Source of the DNA: Spirochaetales bacterium
GTDB taxonomy: Bacteria > Spirochaetota > Spirochaetia > Sphaerochaetales > Sphaerochaetaceae
DNA: 9,304 nt
Direction: 5' to 3'
Assembly (NCBI GenBank): GCA_012519125.1
Contig: JAAYQY010000261.1
Span: forward strand, 1-9,304
Numbering within the stretch: the first letter of the stretch is position 1; every line of letters starts with the position of its first letter. The position numbers and the translations under genes are program-made. The notes under the pieces were generated by a model. It was not told the origin of the DNA, did not search any database, and saw nothing but the letters and a program-made list of their open reading frames with translations. Below are positions 1-6,052 of this stretch, piece after piece.

Positions 1-2989
1 CCTCTTTTGCCTGTCCACAGGTGGACAATCCTCGGGAAAGCAAGGCCTCCAGCTCTTTGCTTGACGTACACAGATACCAACTGGACAGTTCCCCCAGCGG
101 GCCGTACAGGGCAGGACTCGCCACGGAGCAGGCCTTTGCGTACTGGTTGTAATCGTTGCTGAAGGGAGGGAGGCTTTGCAGGGTACTCTTGGGAGCAATG
201 AAGGGGTGGCGCTGAAGCGCATATCCTCGTTTCGCATCCTCAAGATCGATGACATGCACCAGATCGCCCGCCTCTGTGGTGAGCTTATCCACCTCATCAG
301 CCTGAGCGGTGCAGTAGAAAACCTGGCGGTTTCGTGAAATCTCGGCAATTGCCTTCGCTATTGCCAGTGAGCGCTCATCATCGCTGTTTGCCATCACCTC
401 ATCAAAAAAGACAGGAAAGCGATAGCCTGAGGAGGCTTCCTGCATCTCCAAGAATGCCATGCGAACAGCAAACAGCAATTGTACCTTCGTACCGCTGGAT
501 AGTTCATCGAGTGAAAAACTCTGCTGCAACACCGTATCGTGTGCTGCAAAGCCTTTCGGCCCTACCGAAAGAGTGTAGCGCTGTGAGGTGATACGGGCCA
601 GCCAATCGCTGGAACGCATCAGAACCTCAGGCTTGAATGAGGTTTCTGTCTGTGCCCGTACTTGGGAGAGCAAAAGGTGCACCATGCGCTCTTGTACCTC
701 TTCTTCCCTACGCTCTTCCAACTCGGACCTCTTGAGAGCATAGCTGTGCTCAACCTGCTCCAATTGGGCATCATGCTTCGCCTGTTTGATGATGGCCCGC
801 TCACCAGAAAGCTCAGCATTCAATGCATCAAACTCTTTCTGCATGGGCTCGAACCTGTCCAATTGGGCTTTGATGGCCTCAAGGGTCATACCCTCTGCTT
901 CTGCTTGTATCTCATCATTGAAGGTTTTCAAGCGGAGCTGCACCAGCTTCACCTTGTCCTTGAGCTCCTGATAGGCAGGCAGAGCGGTAACCAGTTGCCT
1001 CAAGGTGGCCAGGTCATCGGATACAAGCCCATACTTCTCAAAGAGTGCCTGATAGCTGGCTTGTATCTTGCTGGTTTGCTCTTGCTGCTCGTCGATACTC
1101 GATAGCAGTTTCTCCTTGTCACGCAGCAAGGAATGACTTTCCTCTATTTGCTTGAGCAAGGTTTTCGCATACGCTACCAAGCTTTCACTAGCTTCTTTTT
1201 CGGTTCCACATAAAGTTCGCAGCTTCTCCAATACGACTTCATAGTGCTCTTCTGCATCCTTGAGGACAGCAAGGGAACCATGATGGGCAACGAGGGCTGC
1301 ATGCCACTCCTTCAGACGTTCGGCTACCGGGAAGAAGGGGGCTCCTTCCAAGGCCGGAGCGTCGGAAAGATAGAGAGCCTTGCTCGCTTCCTTCCATGCA
1401 TCCTTCCATGCCTGATACGCCTCTTCAGCCTCACTCCTGGTTCGGACGGCTTGTTTTCTGATCCTATTGCTTTCTGCTATGCGCTCACTGTTTGCAAGAT
1501 CCTGCAACACGGTGGCGGTAAGTTCGGTCAGCGCCTGCAGAGATTTGGGGTTGCCTGAAGGATAGCCAAGCTTGTGCAGAAGCACATCCAGTTGCGGTGA
1601 TTGCAGGCCGGCCTTTGCCGGGCCGCTTTTCATCACGGCAAGGGCGATGAGTGCCAGCGTGGAACCCAGGGCAAAGAGCGGATGTACGAACAGTGCAAGC
1701 AGAAGCGACACAAGGCTTATTACCAATGCCATCAGCATCACGATTTTCTGCTGTCTTGAGGAATGGCTTTTGTTTTGGTCATACGCTGCAAGCAGTCGGA
1801 TCAGTTCACTTTTCAACGACCGAAGGTTTTCAAGCAGCACGTCATCGAAGGGTTCCACTTCGCCCAAGTCGCGAGCCACCTGTTGTGCGCTTGCCAATCT
1901 GCAACGAAGCTTTTCCACGTCCCGGGCCAATTGGCCAAGGGTTTGAAGCTTCTCCTTCAGAGTGTTTGGTTCAGGAGTTTGGGAAATCAACCAGGAGAAC
2001 TGCTCTTCCCAATCATTGAGCGCTGATCGCTTCTCAATCTCATCCTTCTTGACTTGCTCAAGATTCAGTTGGGCTTTGGCAAGCAGGGCAAGTTGGTTTG
2101 CAAGAAGCTCGGGCATCGTCACATCATCGAGCAAGACTTGGGGCACCGCCAAGCCAAGGAGGTCAGATTCACAGGAGGCAAGCTCATCACGCAGCTTCTT
2201 CAGTGACTGCTCAGCTCTTTCGGCTTCCTCTTTGCGACTCTCAGCATCCCTGAGGCTGTGTGGATCAACCAGCTCCAACCGCTCGTCAAACAACTGCTTC
2301 TGCTGTGAGAGCGCAGCCAACTCTTCTTGTGCTTGCTTACACTGCAAGAGCAACTGAACCTTCTCTTTGGCCTGCAGTTGTTGCTCGAGTGTTTTGATCG
2401 TTTCTTGTTTGCCCACCCCCGCCTGTTCAAGCTCAATGAGCCGGGCAATTTCCTTCTGCTTCTCATCCACCTTTTCCCGCAGCGTTTTGACTTGCTTGAC
2501 CAACGAGAGGCCCGCTGTGGAGAATGAGGAAAGTGCATTGGCCAGGCTTGATGCCTTATCCAAGTCCACGCCACCCTGCATCTGCTTTTGGATCTCTTCC
2601 AAGAAGGAGGAACCCAGACCCTCTTGCTGGCTGAGTAATTCATGCAATGCCAATGAGTAGGCGTCGGCAAACTCCTCATTGCTTCCGGGGAGGGCAAGTT
2701 CTGCATTATCGCTCAGTCGCTTTTGTTTCAGCTTGCCTTGGGAGAGCGAGAGCTGCCAGAGCTCATCTCCATCCTGCAACTGCGCTTCGGCTTCATAATC
2801 TGACTGGAATTCTGTTTTAGCAATCAGGGATCTTAAGGTTCTGACCAGCGTGGTTTTCCCCACCCCGTTCGGCCCACATATGATGTTCAGATGCTCACCC
2901 AAATCCCCGATGGGGGGAAATGCTTGGCTGGTAAAGGCAGGGGCCTTGGCAAGATGGATACGGATAAACCGATATGCACTTCCCATCAT
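1..2989 (-). CDS. YhaN/SbcC-like coiled-coil ABC ATPase with central membrane hairpin (C-terminus cut by window edge)
   Basis: This is a Rad50/SbcC-superfamily ATPase, the likely partner of the nuclease encoded just upstream. I read the frame without a stop from 2989 to base 2, giving 996 residues; the C-terminus lies outside the window. Walker A GPNGVGKT is at residues 39-46. The ABC signature LSSGTKVQ is at 830-837 and is followed by an LLFAVR helix. Walker B PVFFDE is at 859-864, followed by a D-loop-like NSDD and a switch segment VFYCTAQ near 890-896. Between the two ATPase halves lie long Glu/Lys/Gln/Leu-rich stretches typical of coiled coil (about 170-410 and 460-810). At 417-435 and 438-453 two hydrophobic runs form a likely membrane hairpin. 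No CxxC zinc hook is present. It shares ATGA with the upstream nuclease gene. Two tandem ATGs (2989 and 2986) are possible starts; the second is better spaced from the GGGGG-type ribosome binding site. Known relatives of about 1000 residues (YhaN type) pair with YhaO nucleases. The exact substrate is unknown. Confidence 0.9.
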   Translation of the reverse strand, partial: MMGSAYRFIRIHLAKAPAFTSQAFPPIGDLGEHLNIICGPNGVGKTTLVRTLRSLIAKTEFQSDYEAEAQLQDGDELWQLSLSQGKLKQKRLSDNAELALPGSNEEFADAYSLALHELLSQQEGLGSSFLEEIQKQMQGGVDLDKASSLANALSSFSTAGLSLVKQVKTLREKVDEKQKEIARLIELEQAGVGKQETIKTLEQQLQAKEKVQLLLQCKQAQEELAALSQQKQLFDERLELVDPHSLRDAESRKEEAERAEQSLKKLRDELASCESDLLGLAVPQVLLDDVTMPELLANQLALLAKAQLNLEQVKKDEIEKRSALNDWEEQFSWLISQTPEPNTLKEKLQTLGQLARDVEKLRCRLASAQQVARDLGEVEPFDDVLLENLRSLKSELIRLLAAYDQNKSHSSRQQKIVMLMALVISLVSLLLALFVHPLFALGSTLALIALAVMKSGPAKAGLQSPQLDVLLHKLGYPSGNPKSLQALTELTATVLQDLANSERIAESNRIRKQAVRTRSEAEEAYQAWKDAWKEASKALYLSDAPALEGAPFFPVAERLKEWHAALVAHHGSLAVLKDAEEHYEVVLEKLRTLCGTEKEASESLVAYAKTLLKQIEESHSLLRDKEKLLSSIDEQQEQTSKIQASYQALFEKYGLVSDDLATLRQLVTALPAYQELKDKVKLVQLRLKTFNDEIQAEAEGMTLEAIKAQLDRFEPMQKEFDALNAELSGERAIIKQAKHDAQLEQVEHSYALKRSELEERREEEVQERMVHLLLSQVRAQTETSFKPEVLMRSSDWLARITSQRYTLSVGPKGFAAHDTVLQQSFSLDELSSGTKVQLLFAVRMAFLEMQEASSGYRFPVFFDEVMANSDDERSLAIAKAIAEISRNRQVFYCTAQADEVDKLTTEAGDLVHVIDLEDAKRGYALQRHPFIAPKSTLQSLPPFSNDYNQYAKACSVASPALYGPLGELSSWYLCTSSKELEALLSRGLSTCGQAKE

Positions 2990-4212
2990 AAGCCCCCTTC
3001 AATTTGGACCAACATGGCTTTGAGCAGCTTTCTTCCTGCCTGGTTGCTCCTCTTGATCGCCTCATCGGTATCCAGTACCGTTCGTTCCAAGAGACCGAAG
3101 GCTGAGCTGTTGTAACTCTCACGATCGAGGCTCTGGTACTTGTGGGCAAGAGAAGCCATTTCATCCTCATCCAAAAGCATCCTTGCAAGCAAGGCAACCG
3201 GGCCCTGCCCCTCTGCCAAGGATACAAGGTCCACCTCAAGCTCAGTTTCATCAACAAACTTGCTTACCAGATAGACTTTGCTCTTTTGCTGCTCAAACAA
3301 CAGCTTTTCACGCTCCTCCAAGGAGCCAAAGAAAAGGGAGAGGTCGACAGAGGGAGAGAGTGTGCCGACAAACACAGGCACTAGATAGAGGTTGGATGGC
3401 TCTTGCAGCGTGGAGACGTAGTCACGGGCAGAGGAGGTGACTTTGCTTCGAATCGCTTCCAGGTCACGCAAGCCGCTGATATCGACAGAGAGTCGCTCAT
3501 ACCGGTAGGGGCAGAGATTGATGAACTGCGGCTCATCCCAGGTACTGTTTGCAATGGTCTGCAAAAGCCAAGCACCATGGCGGCCCATCTCACTCTTGTC
3601 CAAGGCAAACGGAGAGCCGCAGTAGTACGCATTGCTGTTTGCAACCCTATCCGGCTTGTGGATATGTCCCAGCATCCAAAGCCCAACCGTACTGGAAGTG
3701 AAATCACTTGGCTGGGTGGGTGCATACACACTGGTCAGCACCCCCACATCGGTATGCAGCAAGCCCAAGGAAAGGGTGGCTCCCTCGAGCAGGGATGCAT
3801 CGAACTCCTTGAGCGGATTGATTCGGGTGTGAGAGGAAGGGAAAGACCAACCGATGAATCTGACAGGTCCCAAGTCAAAGCTTTCCCATGTTCCCCCGAG
3901 TCCAAGCAGGGTAATCGCATCACTCTCCTGTGCGAGGCGAGGGAAGACATGGTAGTCATGGTTGCCACCCACCGCTACGACTTTGACGCCAGCTGCCTTC
4001 AACTGCTCCAAACCAGTGAGAAGCGGCTGGTAGACGGAGAGCCAAGCATGTTCCTGTTCGACAACATCGCCGACCAGAACAAGAGCATCGACACCCAGTT
4101 GAATCGCTGTGTTCACCACTGCATTCCAACTGCTCTGGCCGCTTTGCTGCTCATCCTCCCCTACTTGGGGGATGCGTCCCAGATGAATATCAGAACATGC
4201 AAGGATTTTCAT
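2986..4212 (-). CDS. sbcD: SbcD/YhaO-like DNA repair metallophosphoesterase (Mre11 family)
   Basis: This 408-residue protein is an Mre11/SbcD-type calcineurin-fold phosphoesterase, a two-metal (usually Mn) enzyme that cuts or trims DNA ends with an ATPase partner. The metal-binding motifs appear in order: D8-x-H10 (SDIHLG), D49 (GDVVEQ), N84-H85 (GGNHDY), H153 (LLHTD) and H183-x-H185 (GHIHKPD). All expected ligands are present, so it should be active. The phosphoesterase domain covers roughly residues 1-220. The C-terminal part (about 230-408) is variable and probably forms the capping and ATPase-docking region. The length matches SbcD and YhaO proteins, which are near 400 residues. The start at 4212 follows a GGGAGG ribosome binding site at 4222-4217. 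The stop overlaps the ATPase start (ATGA), so the pair is probably translationally coupled. Because the partner has a membrane hairpin and no zinc hook, the pair looks more like YhaO-YhaN than classical SbcCD; the symbol is given at family level. Confidence 0.93.
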   Translation of the reverse strand: MKILACSDIHLGRIPQVGEDEQQSGQSSWNAVVNTAIQLGVDALVLVGDVVEQEHAWLSVYQPLLTGLEQLKAAGVKVVAVGGNHDYHVFPRLAQESDAITLLGLGGTWESFDLGPVRFIGWSFPSSHTRINPLKEFDASLLEGATLSLGLLHTDVGVLTSVYAPTQPSDFTSSTVGLWMLGHIHKPDRVANSNAYYCGSPFALDKSEMGRHGAWLLQTIANSTWDEPQFINLCPYRYERLSVDISGLRDLEAIRSKVTSSARDYVSTLQEPSNLYLVPVFVGTLSPSVDLSLFFGSLEEREKLLFEQQKSKVYLVSKFVDETELEVDLVSLAEGQGPVALLARMLLDEDEMASLAHKYQSLDRESYNSSAFGLLERTVLDTDEAIKRSNQAGRKLLKAMLVQIEGGL

Positions 4213-4216
4213 GCTG

Positions 4217-4222
4217 CCTCCC
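4217..4222 (-). promoter_or_regulatory. Ribosome binding site of the SbcD/YhaO-like gene
   Basis: On the minus strand GGGAGG lies four bases before the ATG at 4212. It supports this start over internal alternatives. Confidence 0.7.
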
Positions 4223-4229
4223 TCTCGGT

Positions 4230-4238
4230 ACTATAGCA
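4230..4238 (-). promoter_or_regulatory. Possible extended -10 promoter for the nuclease-ATPase pair
   Basis: In the 58-base gap between the hydrogenase and nuclease genes the minus strand reads TGCTATAGT. This matches the extended -10 consensus TGnTATAAT with one mismatch. No good -35 box sits 16-18 bases upstream; a weak TTGGTG is about 22 bases away. Transcription would begin near 4223, leaving a leader of only about 11 bases that just includes the ribosome binding site. No terminator hairpin precedes it, so read-through from the hydrogenase operon is also likely. This is a motif match only. Confidence 0.3.
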
Positions 4239-4270
4239 CAAAAATCAGCCGCTCCGTCACCAAAGATCGA

Positions 4271-6052
4271 CTAATAGTCCCATGCACTTCGCTTGGTATA
4301 GTGGGTATGCAAGAGGTGGTGGCTCATCTCTGAAAGCGGCTCGGTAAGGAAAGAGGCATACAAGGTTTGGATTGATGGATTCTCATGTGACTTCCTACTC
4401 TGTTTCCCCCTATCCTCCTCATAGATGCTTTCAATGCGTTTGCTCCTCTGTTCGGCATGGGAGGGAATGCTTTGCCCTCCTCCCCCTATGCACCCATCGG
4501 GGCAGGTCATCACCTCGATGAACGCATACTCACTGGTCCCGTTCTTGATCTGGTCCAGAAGCACCCTCGCATTGCCCAGCGTGTTGGTTACCGCAACCTT
4601 GCAGGCAAGATCACCAATTTGGAGGGTTGCTTCCCGAATCCCCTTGCGCTCCCGCAGAGCAGAGAATTCAAGATTCTCCAAGCTGGTCCCCGTCAGTTTC
4701 TCATATGCGGTTCTCAAGGCAGCTTCCATGACTCCGCCTGAGGCGGCAAAGATGACTGCCGATCCTGTGGACTCTCCCAATGGGTCGTCAAACGTACTCT
4801 CCTGCAGAGATGCGAAGTTGATGCCCAGACGCTTGAGCATTCTGGCAAGCTCGCGCGTGGTAAGTACGTAATCGACATCACAGAAGTGTTCGTCCTCTCC
4901 TACTGATCCTTTGTGCTGCCAGTAGGTATGGGAGCTGTCCATCTCGTTGCGTCCGGCCTCAAACTTCTTGGCGGTGCACGGCATGATGGACACAACCCTG
5001 ATCGTGCGCGGGTCAATGCCCATCTTCTCTGCATAGTAGGTTTTGGCTATGGAACCGAACATCTGCTGGGGTGACTTGCAGGTGGAGAGGTGATCGGTCT
5101 GCTCCGGATAGAACGTCTCGATGAACTTGATCCACCCCGGCGAACAGCTGGTGATCATGGGTAGCACGCCCCCCTTTTGGATGCGTTCGATCAGTTCATA
5201 GCCCTCTTCCATGATCGTAAGGTCGGCACTGAACTGCGTGTCAAAGACACGGTCAAAACCCATGGCTCGGAGCGCACTGACCATTTTCCCTGTCACCAGA
5301 GCACCTTCCTCCATACCCATCGCTTCACCCAGCCCTACCCTGATGGCAGGAGCAGTTTGTACCAGTACAACCAGATTGGGATCAGCAAGGGCGTCGAAGA
5401 CCTCCTGTTCACTGCTTTTCTCGGTGATGGCGGCGGTAGGACAAACCAAGGAGCACTGGCCACAATTGGTGCACACCGAGTTGCCCAACCCCAAATCGGC
5501 AAACGTAGCTACCTGGGTGGAGAGTCCTCGCCTGGTCATTTGGATTGCACTGACACTTTGCATGGACCTGCACACTTCCACACAGCGGTTGCAGAGGATG
5601 CATGCATTGGGGTTGCGCACCAGACTCAGGCTTGTCAGGTCCAGTGCAAGGGGCTTTTTCCTGGTTTTCACGAAACGCTGGTCCCTGATACCCATCTGTT
5701 GTGCAAGCTCCTGCAACTCACAATTGAGGTTTCGTTCACAGGTGGTGCAGGTCATCTCATGGTTTGCAAGCAACAGCTCCACGTTTGTTTTTCGGGCAGC
5801 AAGGACTCGCTGGGTATGGGTGTGGATGACCATGTTGTTCTGTACCGACTGCATGCAAGACCGCACCAAGCGCTTCGCTCCCTCCACCTCAACCACACAG
5901 ACCCCACAAGACCCGTACGAGGAGATGTCCTTGAGATAGCAGAGGGAAGGGATGTGGATGCCCACCAGATTGCAAGCGTCGATGATTTTCGTTCCCTGTG
6001 CAACATCGAGCTGCTTGCCGTCAATTGTTACGTGCACTTGGTTGCTGTCCAT
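4271..6052 (-). CDS. hydA: [FeFe] hydrogenase catalytic subunit, HydA type (NAD(P)-linked, multimeric group A)
   Basis: This 593-residue subunit makes or oxidises H2 at an H-cluster. An N-terminal plant-type [2Fe-2S] domain uses C38, C49, C52 and C66. A His-ligated [4Fe-4S] site follows (H98, C102, C105, C111). Two ferredoxin-type [4Fe-4S] clusters come next (C151/154/157/161 and C194/197/200/204). The H-cluster domain has motif L1 TSCSPGW (301-307), L2 MPCTAKKFE (357-365) and L3 TCPDGCIGGGG (516-526, C517 and C521). The C-terminal tail with SHENP and SHHLLHTHY is the normal small-subunit-like end. No signal peptide is seen, so the protein is cytoplasmic. By alignment from memory with C. pasteurianum HydA1, the proton-path residues E283, E286, R290, C303 and S323 are kept, while S304 stands where that enzyme has a cluster-ligand Cys. 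The start at 6052 has an ideal AGGAGGT site and lies inside the end of the upstream flavoprotein gene (32-base overlap), so the subunits are coupled. Maturation genes are not in the window. Confidence 0.96.
   Translation of the reverse strand: MDSNQVHVTIDGKQLDVAQGTKIIDACNLVGIHIPSLCYLKDISSYGSCGVCVVEVEGAKRLVRSCMQSVQNNMVIHTHTQRVLAARKTNVELLLANHEMTCTTCERNLNCELQELAQQMGIRDQRFVKTRKKPLALDLTSLSLVRNPNACILCNRCVEVCRSMQSVSAIQMTRRGLSTQVATFADLGLGNSVCTNCGQCSLVCPTAAITEKSSEQEVFDALADPNLVVLVQTAPAIRVGLGEAMGMEEGALVTGKMVSALRAMGFDRVFDTQFSADLTIMEEGYELIERIQKGGVLPMITSCSPGWIKFIETFYPEQTDHLSTCKSPQQMFGSIAKTYYAEKMGIDPRTIRVVSIMPCTAKKFEAGRNEMDSSHTYWQHKGSVGEDEHFCDVDYVLTTRELARMLKRLGINFASLQESTFDDPLGESTGSAVIFAASGGVMEAALRTAYEKLTGTSLENLEFSALRERKGIREATLQIGDLACKVAVTNTLGNARVLLDQIKNGTSEYAFIEVMTCPDGCIGGGGQSIPSHAEQRSKRIESIYEEDRGKQSRKSHENPSIQTLYASFLTEPLSEMSHHLLHTHYTKRSAWDY

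Larger units (their letters stand above)
4213..4270. other. Only true intergenic gap
   Basis: This 58-base stretch separates the hydrogenase and nuclease genes. It holds the nuclease ribosome binding site and a possible extended -10 element. A small palindrome, GACTATTAGTC on the minus strand, spans the hydA stop. I see no stable hairpin followed by a T-run, so no intrinsic terminator is called. Confidence 0.6.

Noticed and set aside
662..2706. Several short plus-strand frames and a 168-codon minus-strand frame (2200-2706) in the left third
   Set aside because: The continuous minus-strand ATPase frame from 2989 to base 2 covers all of this with coherent Walker and signature motifs; the other frames are overlapping noise.
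2986..4212. Classical SbcCD pair
   Set aside because: The nuclease fits SbcD, but the partner lacks a zinc hook and has a membrane hairpin, so a YhaO-YhaN-like pair is the better description.
3403..4236. 277-codon open frame on the plus strand
   Set aside because: It lies opposite the SbcD/YhaO-like gene, whose full set of metal-binding motifs is clear. The plus-strand product shows no recognisable motif and is best explained as an antisense shadow.
4225..4262. Short T-run (ATTTTTG on the minus strand) in the gap as an intrinsic terminator
   Set aside because: The preceding GACGGAGCGGCTG does not form a stem longer than about three pairs.
4260..4275. Palindrome GACTATTAGTC at the hydA stop as a terminator or operator
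   Set aside because: The arms are only five bases with a one-base centre and are AT-rich, with no T-run directly after; chance is a good explanation.
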